Of a stretch of DNA of 64,000 nt, positions 54,838 to 62,551 are shown piece after piece. Source of the stretch: Limosilactobacillus kribbianus (GTDB lineage Bacteria; Bacillota; Bacilli; Lactobacillales; Lactobacillaceae); assembly GCF_026413145.1 (NCBI RefSeq), contig NZ_JAOVYZ010000004.1, positions 31,436 to 95,435 on the forward strand, written 5' to 3'. Within the stretch, counting starts at the first letter, position 1. Every line of letters starts with the position of its first letter. The position numbers were made by a program, and so were the translations under genes. Under the pieces are notes generated by a model. It was not told where the DNA came from, ran no database searches, and worked only from the letters and a program-made list of their open reading frames with translations.

Positions 54838-56520
54838 ATGAAGAATACACATTGGTGGAAGAACGCGGTTGTCTACCAAATTTATCCGAAGTCGTTTCAG
54901 GACAGCAATGGCGATGGGATCGGTGATCTTCGGGGAATTATCAGTCGACTCGACTACCTGCAAAAGCTCGGCGTCGACATTATCTGGCTGAACCCAATCT
55001 ATGAATCACCCCAGGTTGATAACGGCTACGACATCAGCAACTACCAGGCGATCAATCCGACCCTGGGAACAATGGCTGACTTCACCGCGCTGTTGGATGG
55101 CCTGCACCAGCGGGGGATGAAGCTGGTGATGGATCTGGTCGTCAATCATACTTCCGACCAGCATCCCTGGTTTTTGGAGTCGCGCAAGAGCAAGGACAAC
55201 CCTTACCGGGACTTTTATATTTGGCGAGACGGCCGAGCTGGCCAGGCGCCGAATAACTGGGGTTCCTACTTCTCTGGCCCGGCTTGGAAGTATGATTCAA
55301 AAACCGGTCAGTACTACCTGCACCTCTTTGCACCCGAACAGCCGGATTTGAACTGGGAAAATCCACAGGTTCGCCAGCGCGTTTTTGACATGATGAACTG
55401 GTGGGCCGACAAAGGCGTCGACGGTTTTCGGATGGACGTCATCAACCTGATTTCAAAGCCAGCGGGCTTGCCGGACGGGCCGCAGCGTGCTGATGAGAAG
55501 TATGCTAACGTAGAAGAACTTGTTCCCAACGGTCCCCGGGTCCACGAATATCTGCGGGAGATGAATCGTCAGGTCATGAGTAAACACAAAATGATCACGG
55601 TGGGCGAAACACCGAACGTAACGCCCGCCGATGCGAAGAAGTACGCCGACCTGCACAACCAGGAACTCAACATGGTCTTCCAGTTTGAACACATGAACCT
55701 CGACGCCAATCCGAACCCGGCTCTCACCAAGTGGAACGACCAGAAAACTAGCCTAGCTGACCTGCGGGACAACCTGACCAAGTGGCAGGTCGAGTTAGCC
55801 GGCCAGGCCTGGAACGCCCTCTACTGGAATAATCACGACCAGCCCCGGGTGGTTTCCCGCTTTGGGGATGACTCCACTGAGGATTACCGGGTCAAGTCGG
55901 CCAAGATGCTGGCAACGATGACCCACTTTATGCAGGGGACCCCCTACATTTACGAGGGGGAGGAGATTGGCATGACCAATGCCGGCTTCACCAAGCTCGG
56001 TGACTATGTTGACCTGGAATCACGCAATGCTTATCATCAGCTGGTCGAGGAGCAGCACCTGCTTGACGGGTTGACGATGTTAAAATATCTGGCGATGCAC
56101 TCACGGGATAATGCCCGGACACCGATGCAGTGGAACGACCAGCGCTACGCCGGTTTTTCCACCCACCAGCCCTGGGAGAAATTGGCTGGTAACTATCGGC
56201 AGATCAACGTGGCCCAGGCCCTGGCTGATTCGAACTCGGTCTTTTACTACTACCAAAAGCTGATCAAGCTCCGCCACACCCTACCGGTGATCACAGACGG
56301 CCGCTATGCGCTCGCAACGGGCAATGATTCTGACGAGCAGATTTTCGCCTACACCCGGCAGGACAAGGAGACCAGCCTGCTGGTCATCCTGAACTACACG
56401 GCCCAAACTGTCAGCCGTCATTACGCCGTGCCGGACACGGCCAAACTGCTGATCAGCAACTATGCTGATGATCAGGGGGACACAATCCGGCCGTATGAGG
56501 CGAAAGTTTACCAATATTAA
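54838..56520 (+). CDS. malL: Alpha-glucosidase, oligo-1,6-glucosidase type (GH13)
   Basis: A 560-residue cytosolic GH13 enzyme. The catalytic nucleophile Asp is in GFRMDVINLISK (about residue 200), the acid/base Glu in TVGETPNV (about 255), and the third Asp in NNHDQPRVVSRFG (about 325). The residue after the nucleophile is Val, as in oligo-1,6-glucosidases and dextran glucosidases; Ala or Thr there marks alpha-1,4 enzymes. Isomaltose/isomaltooligosaccharide or panose hydrolysis is therefore likely. Own unit with a terminator on each side. Confidence 0.93.
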   Translation: MKNTHWWKNAVVYQIYPKSFQDSNGDGIGDLRGIISRLDYLQKLGVDIIWLNPIYESPQVDNGYDISNYQAINPTLGTMADFTALLDGLHQRGMKLVMDLVVNHTSDQHPWFLESRKSKDNPYRDFYIWRDGRAGQAPNNWGSYFSGPAWKYDSKTGQYYLHLFAPEQPDLNWENPQVRQRVFDMMNWWADKGVDGFRMDVINLISKPAGLPDGPQRADEKYANVEELVPNGPRVHEYLREMNRQVMSKHKMITVGETPNVTPADAKKYADLHNQELNMVFQFEHMNLDANPNPALTKWNDQKTSLADLRDNLTKWQVELAGQAWNALYWNNHDQPRVVSRFGDDSTEDYRVKSAKMLATMTHFMQGTPYIYEGEEIGMTNAGFTKLGDYVDLESRNAYHQLVEEQHLLDGLTMLKYLAMHSRDNARTPMQWNDQRYAGFSTHQPWEKLAGNYRQINVAQALADSNSVFYYYQKLIKLRHTLPVITDGRYALATGNDSDEQIFAYTRQDKETSLLVILNYTAQTVSRHYAVPDTAKLLISNYADDQGDTIRPYEAKVYQY

Positions 56521-56524
56521 GGTG

Positions 56525-56567
56525 TAAAAAACGTTCTGACGCCACGAAGGCAATCAGAACGTTTTTT
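56525..56567. terminator. Bidirectional terminator between malL and the HesB-like gene
   Basis: AAAAAACGTTCTGA / TCAGAACGTTTTTT with a 15-base loop. Confidence 0.85.
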
Positions 56568-56572
56568 GTACT

Positions 56573-56944
56573 TTATTCCCAATAATCCTCAAATTTGCTC
56601 GAGGCGCCGGTGATCGCGTCCACATCCTGGGGACTTGCTGAGTCCTGACCCTCATAGTGGAAATGAAAGACGATTTCTTGGGCAGCCTGGTCCAGGTCGA
56701 CCGTGGTCGTCAGGCCGGAGAAGAACCAGCCATCAGTGAAGTTGATATGGTAATTAACGCCATTTTTTTCTACCGTCAGCGCCGAATTTGTCAGGTCATC
56801 CTCCCGGGCAAATCCCTGATGCGAACTGTGCCGGACGTGGTGGGGCTGGGTGGTTTTACCGAAGAATCTGACTCCGGCACCTGCTTGGAGATTAAGGTGC
56901 CGCCGGAACCACTGGTCGGCGGCAGCGGTGATGATTAGCTGCAC
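56573..56944 (-). CDS. HesB/YneR-like protein with a C-terminal DAITGAS motif
   Basis: A 123-residue HesB/IscA-fold protein of the YneR group (ITAAADQWFRRHLNLQAGAGVRFF, then VEKNGVNYHINFTDGWFF). It has no cysteine, so it cannot bind an Fe-S cluster in the IscA manner. The last 17 residues read DVDAITGASSKFEDYWE. D-A-I-T-G-A-S has the same form as the four motifs in the reductase at 59195-60442 and as ApbE flavinylation sites. FMN attachment is inferred. The gene is convergent with malL and 44 bases after the methyltransferase gene on the same strand. Confidence 0.8.
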   Translation of the reverse strand: MQLIITAAADQWFRRHLNLQAGAGVRFFGKTTQPHHVRHSSHQGFAREDDLTNSALTVEKNGVNYHINFTDGWFFSGLTTTVDLDQAAQEIVFHFHYEGQDSASPQDVDAITGASSKFEDYWE

Positions 56945-56988
56945 AGGTGCTCCCTCCTTTCTAAATCAAAGCGTGACTTGACTTGACT

Positions 56989-58392
56989 TTACTTTTGAAC
57001 CGACCGCAGCGAGAGTTTGACGACGGCCTCGCACCGGGCGGTCTGCGGCATCATGTCGATCGGTTGGATATAGTCCACGTGGTAGACGCTGGTCAGCCGG
57101 CGCAGGTTGCGCGCTAGGGAAGCCATCCCGCAGGAAACGTAGACGAACTTCTTCGGTTTGGCGGCGAGGATGGCCTTGATTAATCCCTCGTCGAGCCCGG
57201 CCCGCGGCGGATCGACGACCAACGCGTCAAAGTGCAGGCCATCGTGTTCCCATTGTGGCATCAAATCCTCTGCCTTGCCGACCTCATAGCGGGCGTTGGT
57301 AATTCCGTTGCGTTCGGCATTGGCGTTGGCGTCGGTAACCGCCTCGGGGATAACTTCCATCCCTCGCACCATCTTGACCCGCGAAGCCAGAGAAAGCCCA
57401 ATCGTCCCGATTCCGGCGTAGGCGTCGATCAAAGTGTCAGCGGGCGACAGTTCCAGGGCCGTGGCCGCCTCTTCGTAGAGGGTTTCGGTCTGTTCCGGGT
57501 TGAGTTGCAAAAAGGAGCGGGCGGACAGGTTGAAGTCCAGTCCCATCAGGCTTTCGGTGATCGTTTCCTTACCGGCCAGGTGAATCATCTGCTCGCCCCA
57601 GATCAGCGGAGTGTCGCCGGGGTTGACGTTTTGCATGATCGAAACCACCTCGGGTAGCTGGTCATGGATGGCCTCCAGGAGCTGGCGCTTGTGGATCAGC
57701 TTCGGGGTATTGGTAATGAAAGTCAGTTGGAGTTCCCCAGTCGCCCTGGATTCGCGCACGACTAGGGTCTTGATGATCCCACTGTTGGCCTTTTCGTCGT
57801 AAACAGGGATCTGGAGCTGTTCAATCAGCTGCGCGACGGTCCGGATGACCTTCATGGTGTGGGGCATCTGGACGGCACACTCTTCCATGTCGACTAGGTC
57901 GTGACTGTCGGGCTTGTATAACCCGGCGGCAACGTGGCCGGCAATCATTCGTACCTGGAACTGGGCCTTATTGCGGTAGCCATATTCAGCCGGAGCCGGA
58001 ATTGTCGGCCGAACCTCGTAATTACGGTAGCCATAAGGCTGAAACTTGGCTAGACTATCGAGTACCACCTGGCGCTTAAACTTTAATTGTTCCGAATAGG
58101 CCAGGTTTTCGAGCTCAAACCCACCGGCCACGTCGGCATAAGCGTCCCGGGGCTGGACCCGGTGGCGACTAGCCTTGCGCAGGCGGTGAATCTTGGCTTC
58201 CAGGTAGCGAGGCATGACCTTCGTGACCTCGGCGACGATGACTTCACCGGGGAGGGCGCCGGGGACGAAACAGACCTTATGCTTAAAGTAGCCGATGCCG
58301 TGACCGTTGACGCCGAGCCGCTTGATGCTCAGTGGGAAACGGTCGCCAACACTGACAGCAACGGAAGTGATTGTTTGACTGTGTTTGTTCAT
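56989..58392 (-). CDS. rlmD: 23S rRNA (uracil-C5)-methyltransferase, RlmD/RlmCD type
   Basis: A 467-residue SAM-dependent RNA m5U methyltransferase. A TRAM domain (about residues 15-75, KRLGVNGHGIGYF) leads a Rossmann methylase domain with YAGIGTIGLSLA (SAM site), VVDPPRAGLDEGL and the catalytic Cys in FVYVSCGMASLARNL. Gram-positive members (RlmCD) modify U747 and U1939 of 23S rRNA. The four N-terminal Fe-S cysteines of E. coli RlmD are not seen. Start at the ATG before a weak AACGGAGA ribosome site. Confidence 0.93.
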   Translation of the reverse strand: MNKHSQTITSVAVSVGDRFPLSIKRLGVNGHGIGYFKHKVCFVPGALPGEVIVAEVTKVMPRYLEAKIHRLRKASRHRVQPRDAYADVAGGFELENLAYSEQLKFKRQVVLDSLAKFQPYGYRNYEVRPTIPAPAEYGYRNKAQFQVRMIAGHVAAGLYKPDSHDLVDMEECAVQMPHTMKVIRTVAQLIEQLQIPVYDEKANSGIIKTLVVRESRATGELQLTFITNTPKLIHKRQLLEAIHDQLPEVVSIMQNVNPGDTPLIWGEQMIHLAGKETITESLMGLDFNLSARSFLQLNPEQTETLYEEAATALELSPADTLIDAYAGIGTIGLSLASRVKMVRGMEVIPEAVTDANANAERNGITNARYEVGKAEDLMPQWEHDGLHFDALVVDPPRAGLDEGLIKAILAAKPKKFVYVSCGMASLARNLRRLTSVYHVDYIQPIDMMPQTARCEAVVKLSLRSVQK

Positions 58393-58474
58393 GGTATTTC
58401 TCCGTTCTCTTGATGATGTGCCCCTATTTTAGCACAGACCACTTCTGAGCCCCATTCCCATTGCTGTCTTTATA

Positions 58475-58553
58475 ACTAAACGTTTGCAAAACACTTAATA
58501 AACCAAATATTTACTAATGATCTGTGTTGCTTCCCGGTAAAATATAGTAGAAT
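58475..58553. promoter_or_regulatory. Control region of the flavin operon: cre-like site and promoter
   Basis: ACTAAACGTTTGCAA (58475-58489) is a cre-like site on the minus strand with one mismatch (TTGCAAACGTTTAGT). A likely -10, TAGAAT, is at 58548-58553 with TTGCTT (58527-58532) at a short 15-base spacing. The intervening bases are AT-rich and hold no reading frame. Confidence 0.45.
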
Positions 58554-58598
58554 GGATCTGTGAAATGCTGCATAAATATTTAAAGGAAGTGACAGATC

Positions 58599-59195
58599 TT
58601 GAAGATTGCTGCAATTGCCGGTTCCAATGCCAACCATTCCTACAACCGGATGTTGCTGGAATTTATTGCCGACCAGTACCAGGACACTGATGAGGTCGAC
58701 GTCATTGACATTCGCAAGGTACCGATGTTTAACGAAAACTATAAAGGTAAGGCCCCAGAGATTATCGCTGACTTGGACCAACGGGTAAACGCCGCGGACG
58801 CGGTCATTATTGCCAGCCCCGAATACAACCACTCGATCACCTCAGCCTTAAAGAGTGTGGTGGAATGGATGTCATATGAGGTGCATCCGCTGGAAAATAA
58901 GCCCGTGATGATCGTGGGTGCATCCACCCATGAGCAGGGTTCGTCCCGTTCTCAAGTTCAGCTTCGGGATATCCTGATTTCACCAGGGGTGAACGCCCAG
59001 GTTTATCAGGGAAACGAGTTTTTCATGAGTGACGCGGCCAATGTTATCGATGAGGATGGCAAGATCAACGATGAAATGACGGTCAAGTTCCTCGATAAGT
59101 GTATTGATGACTTTAAGGTTTATGCCCGGGCGATCAACAAGATGGTCGCGGACCAGGCAGCCGCAGAGGACCAGAAGGAGGCGGCAAAGGACTAA
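58599..59195 (+). CDS. NAD(P)H-dependent FMN reductase, single domain
   Basis: A 198-residue flavodoxin-fold reductase (FMN_red family). The phosphate loop GSNANHSYNRMLLEFI is at residues 8-23, and ASPEYNHSITSALKSVVEWMS (about 72-92) is the family flavin/dimer signature; SRSQVQLRDILISPG follows. The TTG start at 58599 is chosen because AAAGGAAGTGA precedes it and the family N-terminus begins there. It overlaps the next gene by one base (TAATG), so translation is coupled. It lacks the PAS and tail of its neighbour. No export signal. Confidence 0.9.
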   Translation: MKIAAIAGSNANHSYNRMLLEFIADQYQDTDEVDVIDIRKVPMFNENYKGKAPEIIADLDQRVNAADAVIIASPEYNHSITSALKSVVEWMSYEVHPLENKPVMIVGASTHEQGSSRSQVQLRDILISPGVNAQVYQGNEFFMSDAANVIDEDGKINDEMTVKFLDKCIDDFKVYARAINKMVADQAAAEDQKEAAKD

Positions 59196-60442
59196 TGATG
59201 AAGATCTTAGCGTTAGTTGGGACGAATGCCAACTTTTCTTATAACCGTTTACTGTTGAAGTTCATGAAGAAGCACTTTAAACAGATGGCGGAGATTGAAC
59301 TCTATGAGATCAGCAAGTTGCCACCGTTTGGGGTCGACGTGCCGCTGGAAGAGCAGACCGAGGTTTGGAAGCTCAAGCAGAAGGTCAAGGCAGCCGATGG
59401 GGTGATCTTCTCCACGCCGGAATACGACCACGGAATTCCGGCTGCCCTGAAGAGTGCCGTTGAATGGCTGTCCTACCACACCAAGGTGCTCGACCGCAAG
59501 CCAGTCATGGTCGTGGGGGTTTCCTATGGCCGGCAGGCTTCGGCACGCTCGCAGGTGCAGATGCGCCAGATCCTGATTTCTCCGGATTGCAATACCAACT
59601 TGCTCCCCGGCAATGAGGTGCTGATCGGCGGTGCTACCCATGTCTTTTCCGAAGACGGTCGGCTGATCGATCCAGCAATGCGGGATAATCTGGAAAAATG
59701 TTTTACTAACTTTATTGAATACATTCAAGTCTTTCAACACGTGGACGAGGAGGAAGTAACGATGCCGATCAAGCAACCAAGTATTAGCGATGCCTATATC
59801 AAGTTTCCAACCGGACGGCTGTCCTTAAAGGAGGTTCAACAGATCTTCAGTACGATCCCGTTCGAGATTGACCTCATCGACAGCTCCGACAACTTCAGCT
59901 GGTTCTCGGACAAGCCAAACCGTGAACATGTTCGGGACGTGGCTTCGCTGAACGAACCAGTAACGGAATGCCACCCACCGAAGGCCGTTCCAGGAGTTAT
60001 GAGCATCATCAACAGCTTCCGGGATGGTAAGCGCGACGTTGTGACTCGGCCACTGTGGATGCACGGTCACCGTTCTCTGATTCAATACTACGCCCTGCGT
60101 GATGTTGATGGTCACTACCTTGGCACGATCGAGTTCACTGGAAACGTGGAATACATCCTTAACCTCTTTGAAAACGGGGCTTGGGATAAGGGGGCCGATG
60201 CCTCAACCGGTGCTTCTAAGCACGAAGATTCTGCAGACACTACCGCCACTCCAGTCGCAGAAACCGCGGATGCTTCGACCGGCGCTTCCGAATCTAATAA
60301 TGAGGGTGCCGACGAAATGACAACTGACCCGGATGTGGCTACGGATGATGGTGCCGATGCCTCCACTGGTGCTTCCGAATCCGGCAGCGTGGACGCCGAC
60401 GATGAAGCCGCGGACGCCACGACCGGTGCTTCTGAAAACTAA
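59195..60442 (+). CDS. FMN reductase-PAS fusion with four C-terminal flavinylation-type motifs
   Basis: A 415-residue three-part protein. Residues 1-185 are an FMN_red domain like the upstream protein (GTNANFSYNRLLL, STPEYDHGIPAALKSAVEW, SARSQVQMRQILISP). Residues about 195-325 form a PAS domain of the DUF438 type, with the CHPPKAVPGVMSII hallmark and YLGTIEFTGN. Residues 330-415 are an acidic, low-complexity tail with D-A-S-T-G-A-S at 335-341, 359-365 and 388-394 and D-A-T-T-G-A-S at 407-413. These match ApbE acceptor sites (D-x-x-[ST]-G-A-[ST]). The apbE gene follows by five bases. No signal peptide. Cofactor number and electron acceptor are inferred. Confidence 0.9.
   Translation: MMKILALVGTNANFSYNRLLLKFMKKHFKQMAEIELYEISKLPPFGVDVPLEEQTEVWKLKQKVKAADGVIFSTPEYDHGIPAALKSAVEWLSYHTKVLDRKPVMVVGVSYGRQASARSQVQMRQILISPDCNTNLLPGNEVLIGGATHVFSEDGRLIDPAMRDNLEKCFTNFIEYIQVFQHVDEEEVTMPIKQPSISDAYIKFPTGRLSLKEVQQIFSTIPFEIDLIDSSDNFSWFSDKPNREHVRDVASLNEPVTECHPPKAVPGVMSIINSFRDGKRDVVTRPLWMHGHRSLIQYYALRDVDGHYLGTIEFTGNVEYILNLFENGAWDKGADASTGASKHEDSADTTATPVAETADASTGASESNNEGADEMTTDPDVATDDGADASTGASESGSVDADDEAADATTGASEN
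60197..60433 (+). repeat. Four coding repeats for D-A-(S/T)-T-G-A-S
   Basis: The motif codons start at 60197, 60269, 60356 and 60413. They encode nearly the same heptapeptide with different synonymous codons (for example TCA, TCG, TCC, ACG at the third position and GGT or GGC for Gly), and spacers differ in length and sequence (72, 87 and 57 bases between starts). This argues for selection on the protein motif and against recent slippage. Confidence 0.85.
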
Positions 60443-60447
60443 GTGCC

Positions 60448-61377
60448 ATGGCCATGAATGAGCAATTGGTCAGCCAGGTCCATTCACTGACCCACCATGC
60501 CCTGGGGACGCGGATTGTGCTGACGGTCTTTGGTGATCAGTTTCGCGACTTGCTCCAGCCGTCGATGGATCTGATCGACGGCTTCGAGGACCGGCTGACC
60601 GTCAACCGGGACCAGTCGGAGGTAATGGATGTCAACCACGCCGCCGGACAGGGAGCCCGGGTAGTGTCGCCTTCGACCTATGAACTGATTAAAATGGCGG
60701 TGCACTACAGCCGGGAGAATTTCGGTTTTAACGCTCTGATCGGCCCCCTGGTGAAGCTTTGGAAGATCGGTTTTCAAGGTGCCAATGTGCCGGCGGACCG
60801 GGACATTCAGGACCGTCTGCAGCTGATTGACCCCTTCCAAGTCGAGCTCGACGACACCCGCCGTGCCGCTTATCTCAAGCAGACGGGGATGGAATTAGAT
60901 CTCGGTGGAATTGCTAAGGGCTACATTGCCGATCAAGTCCGCGCCTTTTGGGAAGCTCACGGGGTGTCGGCGGGGATTATTAATCTCGGCGGTAATCTGG
61001 TCATGGTTGGTTCCTCTCCCCGGCGTGCGGACGGTCAATGGAACATTGGCGTCCAGGACCCGCAGCTGCATCGCGGGGAGAACATGGAGATTGTCCGTCA
61101 ACCGGCCTGCTCAGCGGTGACGTCGGGCATTTACGAGCGATTTCTGGTCAAAAACGGCCACCGCTATCACCACCTGATCGATCCACGGACGGGCTACCCG
61201 CTGAAGACTGATCTCAGTAGCGTGACCGTCTTTACCGACCGATCGGTACTGGGGGAGATCGAGGCCAAGCGGCTCTTCTTTAACGGCCGGCCAATTCCCG
61301 GTTGGCTGGATCGTCCCGGTAACCGGGCGGCAGTCTTTATCCAGAATAACGAACACGTAGAAAACGTGGGAATCTAA
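60448..61377 (+). CDS. apbE: FAD:protein FMN transferase ApbE
   Basis: A 309-residue ApbE-family flavin transferase that moves FMN from FAD onto Ser/Thr of target proteins. ELDLGGIAKGYIADQV (about residue 150) and GIINLGGNLVMVGSSP (about 175) form the FAD/Mg site, and HHLIDPRTGYPL (about 243) is the third family block. There is no signal peptide or lipobox, so it acts in the cytosol, unlike exported ApbE forms. It is third in the flavin operon, five bases after the gene with four acceptor motifs. The ribosome site is weak, suggesting coupling. Confidence 0.93.
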   Translation: MAMNEQLVSQVHSLTHHALGTRIVLTVFGDQFRDLLQPSMDLIDGFEDRLTVNRDQSEVMDVNHAAGQGARVVSPSTYELIKMAVHYSRENFGFNALIGPLVKLWKIGFQGANVPADRDIQDRLQLIDPFQVELDDTRRAAYLKQTGMELDLGGIAKGYIADQVRAFWEAHGVSAGIINLGGNLVMVGSSPRRADGQWNIGVQDPQLHRGENMEIVRQPACSAVTSGIYERFLVKNGHRYHHLIDPRTGYPLKTDLSSVTVFTDRSVLGEIEAKRLFFNGRPIPGWLDRPGNRAAVFIQNNEHVENVGI

Positions 61378-61379
61378 CA

Positions 61380-61429
61380 AAAAGCGGAGCGCTGAATCCA
61401 TCTGACTGGTTCAGTGCTCCGTTTTTTGT
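61380..61429. terminator. Bidirectional terminator between apbE and the nitroreductase
   Basis: AAAAAGCGGAGCGCTGAA / TTCAGTGCTCCGTTTTTT stem with a 13-base loop. Confidence 0.85.
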
Positions 61430-61436
61430 GGCTAAA

Positions 61437-62204
61437 TTATTTTTCTCCGTTCCAATCTAAGGCGAGTCCTTGTTGGTGAAGGGCAATCGGCAGCTTGTCC
61501 CGGCTGCTTTCTTGGCGGTCGAGCTTCGGTCCACAAATCTGATGAGTGAAGGAGTCGATCCGCCGGTTAGCGTCGCGCAGGTCATAGTACTGGGTCACCT
61601 CAGCATCATAGTCCTTGAGATCGCTGGCGTGAAAGTCGCGGTTGTAGTCATTTTCAAAGACCAGCTTGTCGAGTGGCAGGCGGGGCTTTAACTGCGGCTC
61701 CTGATCCGGAATACCAACCTGGAGGCCCAGCAGTGGAAAGACCATCTTCGGCAGTTCGAGGATCTTAATCAGTTCGACCGGGTCGTTCTTAATCGATCCG
61801 AGGATTACTCCGCCCAGGCCCATGCTCTCGGCAGCTACCAGGGTGTTTTGGACGGCCAGCACAGTGTCCTCAACAGCCTGCTGAAAGACGTCGGCGGTGT
61901 GCAAGCGGCCGTCGTCTTTCCCGTTATCCTGGCGAATTCGTTGGTTGCGGAACAGGTCAACCATGAAGATCAAAAGGTCGCCGTTCTTACCAATATAGGG
62001 TTGGTTGCCGAGTTGCCGAATTGCGGCCCGTTTCTTTTCGTCGGTCACGTGAAGAATACTGAACGCCTGCCAGAAGTTACTGGTCGAGGTGTGCCGGGCT
62101 GCCTCATATAAGGTGGTCAGCTGCTCTTGGCTGAGTGCTTGTGGCTTGAACGCCCGGATGGAACGGTGGTTGAGTTGGTGGTCAATGGTGAAATTGTGAA
62201 TCAT
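61437..62204 (-). CDS. Nitroreductase-family flavoenzyme (NfsA-like)
   Basis: A 255-residue FMN-dependent NAD(P)H oxidoreductase. The N-terminal HRSIRAF (about residue 13) is the FMN-phosphate motif. AARHTSTSNFWQAFSILHV follows, then AESMGLGGVILGSIKNDP (about 128) and FPLLGLQVGIPDQ (about 155), and a long C-terminal excursion to residue 255 as in the NfsA/FRP group. AAGGAGG sets the start at 62204, not at an in-frame ATG at 62264. Substrates may be quinones or nitro compounds. Its promoter spacer holds the 14-bp palindrome. Confidence 0.92.
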   Translation of the reverse strand: MIHNFTIDHQLNHRSIRAFKPQALSQEQLTTLYEAARHTSTSNFWQAFSILHVTDEKKRAAIRQLGNQPYIGKNGDLLIFMVDLFRNQRIRQDNGKDDGRLHTADVFQQAVEDTVLAVQNTLVAAESMGLGGVILGSIKNDPVELIKILELPKMVFPLLGLQVGIPDQEPQLKPRLPLDKLVFENDYNRDFHASDLKDYDAEVTQYYDLRDANRRIDSFTHQICGPKLDRQESSRDKLPIALHQQGLALDWNGEK

Positions 62205-62234
62205 AAAAAAGGCCTCCTTGCTAGATTTAATTTC

Positions 62235-62264
62235 ATTATGGGCAGTATTTCCCGGGAAATGCAA
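62235..62264 (-). promoter_or_regulatory. Nitroreductase promoter with the ATTTCCCGGGAAAT palindrome in its spacer
   Basis: Minus-strand TTGCAT (62259-62264) and CATAAT (62235-62240), spacer 18. The perfect palindrome occupies 62247-62260, between the two hexamers, a classic repressor position. Confidence 0.6.
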
Positions 62265-62279
62265 ATTTGATTTCCTTTG

Positions 62280-62308
62280 TTGCTAAAATGAACAGGATGT
62301 AATATGAT
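62280..62308 (+). promoter_or_regulatory. serS promoter
   Basis: TTGCTA (62280-62285), 17-base spacer, TATGAT (62303-62308). Confidence 0.75.
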
Positions 62309-62315
62309 AATGGCA

Positions 62316-62540
62316 ATAAGAAACACGAATGCATTTCAAGTAGATCATCCAGAGAGACCGCGGCTGGTGTGAGCGGTTGATCGAAACTCCGGTGCAGGTA
62401 AATGTGGGCGGGTAATGCCGCACGGTTGGTAGCCGTTATCTACCACGAGGGTGACAATTTTGTCAAACTTGGGTGGTACCGCGGAACTAAGAGCCATTTC
62501 GTCCCAAAATATTGGAGACGAAATGGCTCTTTTTATTGGA
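62316..62540 (+). promoter_or_regulatory. T-box riboswitch (serine) upstream of serS
   Basis: The 347-base gap before serS holds a complete T-box leader. Stem I includes AGAGAGACCGCGGCTGG and GTGTGAGCGG, and the specifier region GATCGAAACTCCGG offers TCC, a Ser codon. The T-box bulge TGGGTGGTACCGCGG is at about 62470-62484. The terminator AGAGCCATTTCGTC / GACGAAATGGCTCT with T5 ends near 62536. Uncharged tRNA-Ser would pair with the bulge and allow readthrough. Confidence 0.93.
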
Positions 62541-62551
62541 GGTTTTTTACA

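Noticed and set aside
62402..62551. A longer N-terminus for serS
   Set aside because: The extension is the T-box leader and its terminator; serS starts at the ATG with TTGGAGG.
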